DNA of 32,638 bases, from contig CAZLRV010000019.1 in assembly GCA_964562175.1 (NCBI GenBank), forward strand, positions 1 to 32,638, in the 5' to 3' direction. The translations under genes were made by a program, and so were the position numbers. The notes beneath the pieces were generated by a model. The model made no database searches. It worked only from the letters and a program-made list of their open reading frames with translations, and was not told the DNA's origin. Shown piece by piece: positions 1-8,967 of the stretch; positions within the stretch are counted from its first letter, which is position 1; every line of letters begins with the position of its first letter. The stretch is from CAZCJU01 sp964562175. GTDB lineage: Bacteria > Bacillota > Clostridia > Oscillospirales > CAG-272.

Positions 1-36
1 CGCGTGATGATATGCACGCATTCGCGTGATGATATG
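1..36. repeat. 14-bp direct repeat with hairpin at window edge
   Basis: The 14-mer CGCGTGATGATATG occurs at 1-14 and again at 23-36. Between them CACGC-ATTC-GCGTG can fold into a 5-bp hairpin. The unit is therefore a 22-bp period cut by the window edge. It lies just outside the stop codon of the DUF5722-type gene. Short hairpin units joined by TGATGATAT-like spacers are, as I recall, common interspersed elements in Clostridia; that link is recollection, not something shown here. Confidence 0.6.
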
Positions 37-38
37 AA

Positions 39-2369
39 TTATATCTTTTTCTTTTTTCTCTTGAGTGATGTGAGGAATTTGACTAAGAACACAACTGCGA
101 GGGCGGCGAGGGCGGTCATTATTATTGACAGCGTTACCGTGAGTGCGGTATTTCCGTTTTTGACCTCGCACATATCGAGTGCGGTAATATTTATTTCATA
201 GTCATCCGCATTTGTATTGACAAACGGCTTTGCCCATACCTTTATATATTGTGCTATTGCCACATCGGAAAATTCGGAAATATCAAAGAAAAGCTCAGTT
301 TCCGTATCCGCATTTATTTGCGACGTTCCTTCATATACGACCGTTTTGCCCTCGTCATCGACTCCGATGAGTCTTATCATTACATTTGACATATTTTTGT
401 ATATTTCCGAATGAGTTGAGAGCTTAAGTCGGATATATTTGCAGTTTCCCGTGCCGCCGAGGCTATGATAAATGCCTCTGTACTCAACGGGATCGGTGTC
501 ATATGTTACGATATGGACCGCACCGTTCTTATATTCTATCGAATACACATTATCGGACGGGTAGGGTGATATTTTGTCCTTTTCGTAAATCGAAGTTGAG
601 ATCAACTCCTCGGTGATATCGGCGGGATATATGGGCGTTTTTTCAATTATTTTGCGTTTGTACAGCTTATCTATCGAGCATCCGTAAATAAGCTCGCCCC
701 AGCCCTGAACGCCGAAAACGGGTAGCGCAAAGGAGCATACCGACTCTGCGTATTCCGTATCTATATACTTAAACACCTCGTATATCTTCTTTTTGTCGGC
801 TGCCTCGCCTGTATCGGTATCATTGAAATAAAGTCCGAAGTCGTTTTCTTCAAGCTCAGAATCGACTTGGCTGTGATAGATCATAGCGTCTATCAGCTCA
901 TCGCATTCCGCTTTTAGGTATGCATAAGCATAAGATGCCGCTTGCAGCGTCTGGTCGCTCATTGAACCGGAGCCGGATGTATAGCCAACCTCGCCGAGCA
1001 AAACGTAGCGGGGTATGGAATCGGTATAGTACTTTGGGTCGGCAAGCATTTTTGTAAGCGTGCCTATATTGTTCATCGTGATATATTTCGCACCGGCATC
1101 GTCACCGCTTTGCGTCTCGCCCGAAAAAAGAGCGGAGGAAATATTTACATTATACGGGTCAATGCAGATACGCCAAGGGCTGTCGCCGCGCTTCTTGAAT
1201 AGCTCATTGAGTTTGTCTATAACGATACGTCCCGATATATCTCGCTCGCCCTCGTCTGTATTAAAGCGGTTATTGAGCGAAATATAAACTCTTGCATTTG
1301 AATAAGCCGAATATGCGTATGCGGAAAACAGCTGTAAAATGTCGGCGTAGTCCGATATAAAGCTGTCGGTATCGGCGTGAGTTGAGGTAAAATAGGTCGA
1401 GGGTGAATTTATTTCATAGCCGACAATAAAGCTTCCGACAAAGCCCTTGCCCGAGTCGGGAGTGTAGCGTGAGGTGAAAAGAGCCGCAGATGCCGAGAGG
1501 AGTGTATAACCCGTTTCATCGGTACAGCAAAAGCCGTAATAAGATGCGTTATCGCTTCGCTTGTCGGTATAAAGCGAAAGAATTGTATTGTCGTAGGAGT
1601 CGGCGGGTGGAGTCAAAACGAAATTAAAAATAACATTTATACCCGAATCGGAAAATATCTTGACCTTATGGTCAAGCAATGCAAGCTTATTTTTATTGAA
1701 ATACACATCATGACCGCCGATGGCGACACAAATGTCACTTTCGGAGGGTGAAATATATTCGTTAATGGGTATATTTATAATAGTATGTGAAACACCGAGC
1801 ATTTGGGCATCGGTAAAAAGACGTATATCAAGTCCTTTTTTGCTTGAATACGTCGGGTAAGGGTCTGTGCATTTTGCACCGAGCGAAATATTTTTGATGT
1901 ACACACGCTCCGTCAAGGGAACGTATGTGGTTACCTGCTCGGTATACTGTACGCCCGTTTCAGCACCGCCAAGCTCATCGCCGGTGGGGGGCAATATCAC
2001 CGTTTCGACTTTTTTTGCACATATAACGTAGCTTTTATAAAGATTATCCGAGCCTAAGGCAAGTCGGATATGACGTCCGTCGCCGAGGCTCACCGAGTCG
2101 GTAAGCGGCTCGTTCACATTCGGGTCTTCAAAGCTTTGATAGGGCAGGGCACCGAGCAGATAGACCTCATCCGAGCCGTATTTATCCGAAACGGCTTTAA
2201 TGTCATCGCCGTCACAGCTTATTTCAAAGTCGATATATTGAGCATTGTCGGACAGGGAGGCGGACAACTCTATGTCCGTCTCCCCGACAGAATGCACCCC
2301 GACAAAGGGAATACACGACAAAACAAGCAACAGCGCACAAAGGAAAGCCGTTGTTTTCTTCAAGCTCAT
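39..2369 (-). CDS. Membrane-anchored surface protein, DUF5722-type (GH-like barrel)
   Basis: This 776-residue protein starts with a signal peptide (residues 1 to about 28) and ends with a transmembrane helix near 742-766 followed by a basic tail (KRKKKK), so it should be anchored in the membrane facing out. The central part (about 170-560) reads like a DUF5722 barrel: stretches such as GVSHTIINIPINEYI, WRICIDPYNV and LLGEVGYTSGSG look like TIM-barrel strands. The region after about 600 is beta-rich and may bind carbohydrate. No catalytic residue can be assigned. Its ATG overlaps the tpiA TGA (ATGA), so it is translationally coupled to the glycolytic genes pgk-tpiA, an unusual pairing for a surface protein. 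The DUF5722 call is from memory of the family's look; a plain hypothetical glycosidase-like protein is the alternative. Confidence 0.6.
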   Translation of the reverse strand: MSLKKTTAFLCALLLVLSCIPFVGVHSVGETDIELSASLSDNAQYIDFEISCDGDDIKAVSDKYGSDEVYLLGALPYQSFEDPNVNEPLTDSVSLGDGRHIRLALGSDNLYKSYVICAKKVETVILPPTGDELGGAETGVQYTEQVTTYVPLTERVYIKNISLGAKCTDPYPTYSSKKGLDIRLFTDAQMLGVSHTIINIPINEYISPSESDICVAIGGHDVYFNKNKLALLDHKVKIFSDSGINVIFNFVLTPPADSYDNTILSLYTDKRSDNASYYGFCCTDETGYTLLSASAALFTSRYTPDSGKGFVGSFIVGYEINSPSTYFTSTHADTDSFISDYADILQLFSAYAYSAYSNARVYISLNNRFNTDEGERDISGRIVIDKLNELFKKRGDSPWRICIDPYNVNISSALFSGETQSGDDAGAKYITMNNIGTLTKMLADPKYYTDSIPRYVLLGEVGYTSGSGSMSDQTLQAASYAYAYLKAECDELIDAMIYHSQVDSELEENDFGLYFNDTDTGEAADKKKIYEVFKYIDTEYAESVCSFALPVFGVQGWGELIYGCSIDKLYKRKIIEKTPIYPADITEELISTSIYEKDKISPYPSDNVYSIEYKNGAVHIVTYDTDPVEYRGIYHSLGGTGNCKYIRLKLSTHSEIYKNMSNVMIRLIGVDDEGKTVVYEGTSQINADTETELFFDISEFSDVAIAQYIKVWAKPFVNTNADDYEINITALDMCEVKNGNTALTVTLSIIMTALAALAVVFLVKFLTSLKRKKKKI

Positions 2370-3133
2370 TTAGCGGCGTTTATTATCTTGATGAACTTTT
2401 CGGGAACGAGCGATGCACCGCCGATAAGACCGCCGTCGATATCGGGCTGAGCAAGCAGCTGCTCCGCATTATCGCCGTTCATCGAACCGCCGTACTGTAT
2501 TGCAAGTGCGTCGGCGGACTCTTTGTTGTAAAGAGATTCCACGGTCGAGCGGATGACCGCACAGCCGTCCTCCGCATCCTCTGCGGAGGCAACCTCGCCC
2601 GTGCCGATAGCCCATACAGGCTCGTATGCGATGATGACCTTCTTCAGCTCATCTGCGGATACGTTTGCAAGTGCGGCTTTTACCTGACTTGACAAAACCT
2701 CGGAGGTAACGCCTGCCTTTCTTTGGTCGATAGTCTCACCTACACAAAGAATAACAACAAGCCCCGACTCAACGCCGGCTTTCAGCCTGAGGTTTACGGT
2801 CTCGTCCGTTTCACCGAAATACTGTCTTCTTTCGGAGTGACCGACGATAACGTAATCAATACCGAAGGAATTGAGCATTTCGGCGCTTATCTCGCCTGTG
2901 TAAGCACCGTTGGGCTTAAAATGCACGTTCTGAGCGCCTATTTTTATATTACTTCCGGCTGCCGCCTCAACTGCGGCGGGAATATCGACAAAGGGCACGC
3001 AAAGCACGATGTCGCATCCGTCCGCACCCTCCGTGAGGGTCTTTAAGGAATTGATAAATTCCGTCGTTTGTGCGGGCGTTTTGTTCATTTTCCAGTTTCC
3101 CGCTATAACGGGCTTTCTGAGAGCTTTATTCAT
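2366..3133 (-). CDS. tpiA: Triosephosphate isomerase
   Basis: It interconverts dihydroxyacetone phosphate and glyceraldehyde 3-phosphate in the cytoplasm. Seen: N-terminal PVIAGNWKMNK with substrate-binding Asn and Lys, VIVGHSERRQYFGE with the catalytic His, AYEPVWAIGTG with the catalytic Glu, and the phosphate-binding QYGGSMN and GGLIGGASL loops. Length is 255 residues, normal for the family. The ATG at 3133 is chosen over an upstream in-frame ATG at 3163 because GGAGG lies 7 bases before it and the 10 extra residues precede the conserved N terminus. It follows pgk by 69 bp containing a hairpin, and its stop overlaps the start of the DUF5722-type gene by 4 bp. Confidence 0.97.
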   Translation of the reverse strand: MNKALRKPVIAGNWKMNKTPAQTTEFINSLKTLTEGADGCDIVLCVPFVDIPAAVEAAAGSNIKIGAQNVHFKPNGAYTGEISAEMLNSFGIDYVIVGHSERRQYFGETDETVNLRLKAGVESGLVVILCVGETIDQRKAGVTSEVLSSQVKAALANVSADELKKVIIAYEPVWAIGTGEVASAEDAEDGCAVIRSTVESLYNKESADALAIQYGGSMNGDNAEQLLAQPDIDGGLIGGASLVPEKFIKIINAAK

Positions 3134-3154
3134 AATTAACCTCCGTAAATAAGA

Positions 3155-3184
3155 CTGCCGCACGGTATTATAACCTTACGGCAG
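3155..3184 (-). other. Hairpin between pgk and tpiA
   Basis: CTGCCG and CGGCAG arms close a stem with an inner GGT/ACC helix in the pgk-tpiA gap. There is no run of T after it on the minus strand, so it looks like an intercistronic stabiliser or processing structure rather than a terminator. Confidence 0.45.
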
Positions 3185-3202
3185 CGTGCAATATATTAAA
3201 AA

Positions 3203-4390
3203 TTATTCTTTATCCATAAGGCAAGCTATGCCGGGCAGGGTACGACCCTCCAAGAACTCAAGCGATGCGCCGCCGCCTGTGGAGATATGCGTAACCTTAT
3301 CGGCAAAGCCGAGCTTCTCTATAGCTGCCGCGCTGTCGCCGCCGCCGATTATGGATATAGCTCCGCTGTCGGCAACTGCCTGTGCAACACTGCGAGTACC
3401 GGAAGCGAATTTCTCCCACTCCGATACTCCCATCGGACCGTTCCATACTACAGTGCCGGCACCCTTTATCGCATCGGCAAATTTCTTTTCCGTGGCGGGA
3501 CCTATATCAAGACCCATGTATCCCTCGGGGATATTATCCGAATTAACGAGCAGGAAATTGCAGTCGGGGTCATACTTATCGCCTGCGCGGTTATCAACGG
3601 GAAGAAGCAGATCAATGCCCTTTGCCTTAGCCTTTGCCATAAGCTCCGATGCAAGCTCCAGCTTGTCGGACTCGCAAAGCGAGTTGCCTATCTCATATCC
3701 ATTTGCCTTGTGGAAGGTATAGGACATTGCGCCGCCGATGATGAGCGTATCAACCTTTTCGATAAGATTGTTTATAACGCCTATCTTGTCGGAGACCTTG
3801 GCACCGCCGAGAATTGCGACAAAAGGACGCTTGGGGTCGGACAGAGCCTTGCCCATTATGGTTATCTCTTTTTGGATAAGATATCCGCAAACTGCGGGCA
3901 GATAGTGGCTTACTCCCTCGGTGGAGGCGTGCGCTCTGTGCGAGGTGCCGAATGCATCGTTTACATAGATCTCAGCCAAGGAAGCAAGAGCCTTTGCAAA
4001 TTCGGGATCGTTCTTTTCCTCCTCTTTGTGGAAACGAACGTTTTCGATAAGCATTATCTCTCCGTCCTTAAGTGCGGCTGCCTTTGCCTGTGCGTCCTCA
4101 CCGATAACGTCTGCGGCGAGGGGTACATTTACGCCGAGCATCTCGGAAAGCTTTGCGGCAACGGGGGCAAGGGAATATTTCATATTAAATTCGCCCTTGG
4201 GTCTGCCGAGGTGAGAGCAGAGTATAACTCTTGCGCCCTTGCTTGAAAGGTACTTTATTGTGGGCAGTGCCTCTCTTATTCTCTTTGAGTCGGTGATCTT
4301 ATCTCCGTCGAGCGGTACATTGAAGTCACAGCGGACGAGAACTCTCTTGCCGCCAAGCTCGATATCTTCGATGGTTTTCTTGTTATACAT
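3203..4390 (-). CDS. pgk: Phosphoglycerate kinase
   Basis: It transfers the phosphoryl group of 1,3-bisphosphoglycerate to ADP in glycolysis. Seen in order: KRVLVRCDFNVP near the N terminus (signature with substrate-binding Asp and Asn), SHLGRPKG, LIENVRFHKEE, FGTSHRAHAS, ILGGAKVSDKI (hinge and nucleotide site), WNGPMGVSEWEKF and IGGGDSAAAIEK (nucleotide binding) and the C-terminal STGGGASLEFLEGR. Its 395 residues match the usual length. It is the first gene of a pgk-tpiA-surface protein unit with a good promoter about 50 bp upstream; gap, gpm and eno are not in the window. The ribosome site before the ATG is weak (AGG). Confidence 0.98.
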   Translation of the reverse strand: MYNKKTIEDIELGGKRVLVRCDFNVPLDGDKITDSKRIREALPTIKYLSSKGARVILCSHLGRPKGEFNMKYSLAPVAAKLSEMLGVNVPLAADVIGEDAQAKAAALKDGEIMLIENVRFHKEEEKNDPEFAKALASLAEIYVNDAFGTSHRAHASTEGVSHYLPAVCGYLIQKEITIMGKALSDPKRPFVAILGGAKVSDKIGVINNLIEKVDTLIIGGAMSYTFHKANGYEIGNSLCESDKLELASELMAKAKAKGIDLLLPVDNRAGDKYDPDCNFLLVNSDNIPEGYMGLDIGPATEKKFADAIKGAGTVVWNGPMGVSEWEKFASGTRSVAQAVADSGAISIIGGGDSAAAIEKLGFADKVTHISTGGGASLEFLEGRTLPGIACLMDKE

Positions 4391-4440
4391 AACAACCTAT
4401 GCCTTTCTGATATATAAATTTTTTATTTTACCAATTTATA

Positions 4441-4469
4441 ATAATACCATATTTTTCGACGATATTCAA
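4441..4469 (-). promoter_or_regulatory. Sigma-A promoter for pgk-tpiA-DUF5722
   Basis: On the minus strand TTGAAT (-35) is followed by a 17-bp spacer and TATTAT (-10), with TGG just before the -10 (extended -10). Confidence 0.8.
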
Positions 4470-4530
4470 TACTTAAATCGCCGAATTTGTTATTATTTAC
4501 AATTACTTAACAGAACATTAAACAAGCAAC

Positions 4531-5760
4531 TCATACCGAGCCGCCACGCAATATGTCACCGACCTTGACCTCAAACGGTACACGGAGCGAAAAGAGCATT
4601 TTCGGGTGCGGTGCCGATTCGATGACAGCTCCGCTTTCATCCCTCATATCCTTGGCGATAAAGCCGACACCGCAATGTCCGGGGGAGAGAAGCTCAACGC
4701 TTTGGGACGAGCTGACCTTGTTCTTTTGATAAAACAAGGCTCTGCCGGTGCTTTTGTCGTAGCCGACTGCCGTTGCAAGATATGCCTTTTCTCGGATATA
4801 GCCGTTATCGTAAGCTATTTTCGGGTCATCCTTGGGTGATGTAAAGAAGAAGCCCGTATCGTACTCTCGGTGCGAAACGCTGTCAAGCTCGTATTGCCAT
4901 GCCGGATCGAATGAATATCCGTCCTTGTTTGAAAGATAAGAATCAAGTGCCATTCTGTACGTATTTGTAACGACAGAGGTATAATAAGCGCTTTTCATAC
5001 GTCCCTCTATCTTAAAGCACGATATACCCGCCTCGCACAGCTGCGGAATATGCTCTATCATGCATAGATCCTTCGATGCCATGACGTATGTGCCGAGAGG
5101 GTCTTCAATAACATCAAGCGGCATATCGGGGCGTTTTTCCTCACGGATGACGCAACCGTTATATACCCATCTGCACGGTTGAGTGCATTGACCTTTGTTT
5201 GCGTTTCTGCCGGTGTAATATTGTGACAGCAAGCACCGTCCGCTGTAGGCTATGCACATCGAGCCGTGTACGAACACCTCAAGCTCGATATCCCGAGGCG
5301 TGTTTTGTCTTATTTGCTTTATCTGCTCAAGGCTCAGCTCACGGGCAAGCACTATTCTCGAAAAGCCGAGCTTTGCATATTCCATACAAGCACGTGAGGA
5401 TGAAACACTGCACTGCGTTGAAAGATGCAGACAGCAATCGGGCATATATTCCCTCAGCACCGAGGCAACACCGAGGTCGGAAACGATAAAGGCGTCGATA
5501 CCGAACTCTTTTATGCTCTCGCACAGCTCGCACAGTGAGCTGTAGCCGTCCTCGTCAACTATTGAATTTACCGTCATATAGACACGCTTGGTGCGCTCAT
5601 GAGCGTATATGACCGCGTCCTTAAGCTCATCAAGTGAAAAATTGTCGGCGGCGGAGCGCATACCGAAGCTTTTATAAGCTAAATATACGGCATCCGCACC
5701 GTATCGTATAGCCGCCTCCATTTTTTCACGTGAGCCTGCGGGGGATAATATTTCGGGCAT
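4531..5760 (-). CDS. Peptidase U32 family protein (TrhP/YegQ-like)
   Basis: The 409-residue protein opens with PEILSPAGS and has the full U32 signature at residues 161-179 (EVFVHGSMC...SGRCLLS), followed by GRNANKGQC.QPCR. Cysteines 169, 176, 192 and 196 are in the positions expected for the family's metal or Fe-S site. Despite the peptidase name, known U32 members of this shape (TrhP, RlhA) act with prephenate or other factors in hydroxylation of tRNA wobble uridine or rRNA; which one applies here is inference. The ATG has GGAG 8 bases upstream. It follows mltG by 12 bp; in Bacillus subtilis the mltG homologue yrrL is also close to U32 genes yrrN and yrrO, supporting the tRNA-modification reading. 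It is the last gene of the uppP operon. Confidence 0.85.
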   Translation of the reverse strand: MPEILSPAGSREKMEAAIRYGADAVYLAYKSFGMRSAADNFSLDELKDAVIYAHERTKRVYMTVNSIVDEDGYSSLCELCESIKEFGIDAFIVSDLGVASVLREYMPDCCLHLSTQCSVSSSRACMEYAKLGFSRIVLARELSLEQIKQIRQNTPRDIELEVFVHGSMCIAYSGRCLLSQYYTGRNANKGQCTQPCRWVYNGCVIREEKRPDMPLDVIEDPLGTYVMASKDLCMIEHIPQLCEAGISCFKIEGRMKSAYYTSVVTNTYRMALDSYLSNKDGYSFDPAWQYELDSVSHREYDTGFFFTSPKDDPKIAYDNGYIREKAYLATAVGYDKSTGRALFYQKNKVSSSQSVELLSPGHCGVGFIAKDMRDESGAVIESAPHPKMLFSLRVPFEVKVGDILRGGSV

Positions 5761-5772
5761 GATAAACTCCTG

Positions 5773-6954
5773 TCAATTATATTGCTCGTTCTTTACAAGC
5801 TCTTTGTTTTTGTTATGCTCCGCAAGCGTTCTTGCGTAAAGCGTTTCGCCGTTTGAGCGTGATACGAAGTAGTAATAGCCGGTGTAGTCCTCGTCCTCGG
5901 TGGGCTGAAGTGCGGCAAGTATCGCATTTGCACCGGGGTTGCATATCGCGCCGGGAGGCAAGCCCTTGTATTTATACGTATTGTACGGACTGTCAAGCTC
6001 AAGGTCATCGTAAGAAAGATTCGGCTTTCGCACGTCCATTACATATTGAAGCGTTGCATCCGATTCAAGATACGGAAAATCGGAGGGGTGGTCGAGTCTG
6101 TTATGGAATACCCTCGATATCTTGTCCATATCGTCGGAATATTTCGCCTCGGCTTGTATCATTGAGGCAAGTGTTATATACTCGTCAACGGTCATGTCGA
6201 GCTTGTCTATACGCTCGTAATAGTCCGAGGTGAATTTCCTCTCAAAGTTGTCAAGGAAGGTCTGCAGTATCCTCTCCTCGTCCCAATCCTCGTAAAACTC
6301 GTAGGTATCGGGGAAAAGATAGCCCTCAAGGCGGTATTTTCGACCCGTTTTCGTGCCGCCGTCCTCAAGTCTGCGAACAAATTCGTACTTTGAAAAATCG
6401 GCTTCGTTTATCGCTTGCACAAAGCCGTCCCTCGTTCCCATACCCTTTGACAAAAACAGCTCGATTATATCGTCAACGGTATAGCCCTCAGGTACCGTCA
6501 GCGTGACTATCGTTCGTCCCGAAGTGGAGTGCTTGAAGCTTGCAAGCAGTGTATCGTAATTCATCGAGGTATCAACGGTATACTTTCCTGCAAGAAATTC
6601 GCCGCTGTCGTGCCGAAGCGAGGCATAAAGACGGAATATGGCGGGGTACTGTATTATGCCCTCGTCATGAAGCTTCTCGGACAGATCCTTCACCGTTTCA
6701 TAGTTTGAAAGCGTTATTTCCGCACTTACCTCTGCTTTCTTGAATGCGAATACATCATTGCCTACAGTGATTATATAGTACGCCAAAATGACGCCCGCCG
6801 TCAGCACGAAAACTATATAAATTATGGCTTTGATGACCGAGGATAGCGACGAGGACGTTTTTTTGACGATCTCATCGCCCAGCTCATCGTATTTAACGTG
6901 GACGGGCTTGCTCTCTTTAAGCTTTTTTTGTTTTTTCAGTCTTTTTTTAAGCAT
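5773..6954 (-). CDS. mltG: Endolytic murein transglycosylase MltG
   Basis: MltG cuts nascent peptidoglycan strands at the membrane and sets glycan chain length. Seen: basic N terminus, one membrane helix at about 40-64, LysM-like region around 75-130, then the YceG catalytic domain with VPEGYTVDDI, LEGYLFPDTYEF (209-220), ASMIQAEA (263-270) and YNTYKYKGLPPGAICNPG. E269 aligns with the catalytic Glu of E. coli MltG (E218); the preceding Glu of the common IVEKE motif is Gln here, which does not remove the catalytic residue. Length 393 fits Firmicute members. It lies 12 bp after the CPBP gene and 12 bp before the U32 gene in one operon. Confidence 0.93.
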   Translation of the reverse strand: MLKKRLKKQKKLKESKPVHVKYDELGDEIVKKTSSSLSSVIKAIIYIVFVLTAGVILAYYIITVGNDVFAFKKAEVSAEITLSNYETVKDLSEKLHDEGIIQYPAIFRLYASLRHDSGEFLAGKYTVDTSMNYDTLLASFKHSTSGRTIVTLTVPEGYTVDDIIELFLSKGMGTRDGFVQAINEADFSKYEFVRRLEDGGTKTGRKYRLEGYLFPDTYEFYEDWDEERILQTFLDNFERKFTSDYYERIDKLDMTVDEYITLASMIQAEAKYSDDMDKISRVFHNRLDHPSDFPYLESDATLQYVMDVRKPNLSYDDLELDSPYNTYKYKGLPPGAICNPGANAILAALQPTEDEDYTGYYYFVSRSNGETLYARTLAEHNKNKELVKNEQYN

Positions 6955-6966
6955 GACTTGCTCCTT

Positions 6967-7848
6967 TCAAGCGGCAAGTATAAGAATGGAAACGATAATA
7001 AAAATAACGAAACAGCACAGAAAAAGCGGTGTTGACATTGCGTCTAATAATATTATCGCACTCTCTTTTGCGTTTTTATGCACGATTCCCGGCTGCTCCT
7101 CCCGCAGTGACACGTCACTTGCGTATTCCTGTGTACAGGCGACGGACATAACGCAGGCAAGCAAAAACAGGATGACAAAAACGGAATAGTAAAACTCGGG
7201 TGAGGTCTTTTGAAGCAACCGACAAAGCGACGGTGTGTAAAGCACGACCGTTGCGTTATATAATAAATGTATTATTATAGTACAAACGATGTTTTTTGTC
7301 ATTTTAATCACGGCAGACAGCACGAGCGAGCCGAAAAAATACATGGGAAAACGAATAAAATCAAAATGTATCATCGCAAAGAGCAGCGAGGTCATTATAA
7401 TTCTGTTGATATCGCCGAGTCGGTTAAAGGTCTGCCAAAGGCAATATCTGAAAGCAAGCTCCTCACCGAGTGCGGGAAATATGACATAAGCGAAAAGTGC
7501 GGCAAGCAAGCCCCTATTTGAAATAAATTCATACGATGCGGAAAAAAATACGGGGCAGAGCAGTGCATAAAGGGAAGTGAGAAGCAGACCGCACCACAAG
7601 GTGCATTTGATATCGAAATAGACCGTTGTTTTATCGGGCGTGTGCTTTGTATGCTTTTTACGTGTTAAAAAATATATATAAGAGGGAAGAATAAACGTCA
7701 GGCACTGCAAGCAGATAACATCGACCAAAGCTTGCCCCGATGTACTTGAGTCTGTAATGTTCAGCAGATAAAGCTCGGATATGGCACACAGCACAAAGAA
7801 TGCCGAGCTGTACATATACGGTCTGCCCTCCGCACGCAGATCGGTCAT
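6967..7848 (-). CDS. CPBP family intramembrane metalloprotease
   Basis: A 293-residue hydrophobic protein with about eight membrane segments. It carries the CPBP/Abi (Rce1-like) motifs: EE at 129-130 with R134 (GEELAFR), FAMIH with H161, and HLLYN with H194 and N198. These residues form the glutamate/histidine active site in family members that cleave prenylated or membrane proteins; in bacteria they are linked to surface-protein processing and bacteriocin self-immunity. No bacteriocin gene is nearby, so a housekeeping role is more likely here. The start overlaps the MTHFS stop as ATGA, giving coupled translation. Confidence 0.88.
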   Translation of the reverse strand: MTDLRAEGRPYMYSSAFFVLCAISELYLLNITDSSTSGQALVDVICLQCLTFILPSYIYFLTRKKHTKHTPDKTTVYFDIKCTLWCGLLLTSLYALLCPVFFSASYEFISNRGLLAALFAYVIFPALGEELAFRYCLWQTFNRLGDINRIIMTSLLFAMIHFDFIRFPMYFFGSLVLSAVIKMTKNIVCTIIIHLLYNATVVLYTPSLCRLLQKTSPEFYYSVFVILFLLACVMSVACTQEYASDVSLREEQPGIVHKNAKESAIILLDAMSTPLFLCCFVIFIIVSILILAA

Positions 7849-8411
7849 TTTTCCACCGGCTTTACAAGCCCCTCCGTTACAAGAATATCAACACGCATAT
7901 CGTGCGTGCAATGCGGTAAAGAGTCGACCAAAGCACGCTCGGCGCATACGCCGACGCTTACACCGTCAAAGCAGGATAAAAATCTGTCGTAATAGCCGCC
8001 GCCATGCCCCAGCCTGTAGCCGAGCAGGTCGTAATAAAGTGCCGGAAGCACGATAAGTGAGTCTGCGGCGGGAATATATTCTTCACTTGATATAGGTTCT
8101 TTTATTCCGTATCGGTTCATCGTAAAGTCGCTTTGCGCCTCGACTTTGAAAAATTTCATAAGTCCCTCACCGCATATCACGGGATAATATACGCCCTTGC
8201 CGCACCTCATGGCGTCACTTGCGATGATATCAATATCGACCTCGCTTTGCATAGGGCGATACAGAAGCACCGAGGTGGCTTTTTTGTATTCGTCAAGGCT
8301 TAAAACGGAATTGCATATTGCCGTGCTTATCTCACACCGCTCCTCTTGTGAGGAAAAATACACGCTTTGCCGTGCAAGACGGCGAAGACGTTGCTTTGCC
8401 TCCTCGCTCAT
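7845..8411 (-). CDS. 5-formyltetrahydrofolate cyclo-ligase
   Basis: The enzyme (MTHFS) uses ATP to convert 5-formyl-THF to 5,10-methenyl-THF, returning folate to one-carbon metabolism. Seen: basic N-terminal R/K-rich helix, YRPMQSEVD (51-59) for substrate, VLPALYYDLLGYR and the ATP-binding loop GYRLGHGGGYYDR (131-143). Length 188 is normal. It overlaps both neighbours by 4 bp (ATGA), DJ-1 upstream and CPBP downstream, so it is clearly inside the operon. Confidence 0.95.
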   Translation of the reverse strand: MSEEAKQRLRRLARQSVYFSSQEERCEISTAICNSVLSLDEYKKATSVLLYRPMQSEVDIDIIASDAMRCGKGVYYPVICGEGLMKFFKVEAQSDFTMNRYGIKEPISSEEYIPAADSLIVLPALYYDLLGYRLGHGGGYYDRFLSCFDGVSVGVCAERALVDSLPHCTHDMRVDILVTEGLVKPVEK

Positions 8412-8953
8412 CTTGCGAATATTCCGTCCGCTATCGCCCTTGCCGTATCCTCACCCTTAATACATTTTACGATATTCAAGGCAAAATCAACAGCCGCACC
8501 GGGACATGAACCGCTGACGAGTCTGCCGCATATAACGCTCGGCTCGTCGCTTATCTCGGCGTTTTTTATCTCACCGTGTACGCACGGGTGAGCCGATACG
8601 GTCATACCGTCAAGCAGACCGAGGTGGGAGAGTATTCGCGGTGCGGCACATATTGCACAGACCAAGCCGCCGCTCTTGTGCGTGTCAAGCACGGCCTGCT
8701 TCAGAGGCTCACACATCTCAAGATTATCCACCCCGGGCATACCGCCGGGCAGTATAACGCATTCACAGCTTGCCCCGGATGAAACAAATTCATCTATCGT
8801 CATATCGGCACATATACCGATATTGTGATTTCCGTATACCGTGCGTGCGGAAATACCGACCACCGTAAGCTCGATACCCGCTCGACGAAGCGTATCTATT
8901 GTCGTTACCGCCTCGATCTCCTCAAAGCCGTGTGCCAAAAACAAAGCGTTCAT
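8408..8953 (-). CDS. DJ-1/PfpI family protein
   Basis: A 181-residue DJ-1-superfamily protein. Seen: N-terminal FEEIEAVTTIDTLRRAG with the conserved Glu that interacts with the active cysteine, VILPGGMPGVDNL, and the nucleophile elbow VCAICAAPRIL with C102. The short form with ICAAP is that of the DJ-1/YajL group, described as chaperone, glyoxalase III or deglycase; the exact activity cannot be read from sequence. It sits 14 bp after the GNAT gene and overlaps MTHFS by 4 bp. Confidence 0.92.
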   Translation of the reverse strand: MNALFLAHGFEEIEAVTTIDTLRRAGIELTVVGISARTVYGNHNIGICADMTIDEFVSSGASCECVILPGGMPGVDNLEMCEPLKQAVLDTHKSGGLVCAICAAPRILSHLGLLDGMTVSAHPCVHGEIKNAEISDEPSVICGRLVSGSCPGAAVDFALNIVKCIKGEDTARAIADGIFAR

Positions 8954-8967
8954 AATAGCATCCTCTC

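Noticed and set aside
5773..6954. Loss of a Glu in the MltG catalytic motif (IVEKE read as MIQAE)
   Set aside because: The position that is Gln is not the catalytic one; the residue aligned with E. coli E218 is Glu 269, so the enzyme is probably active.
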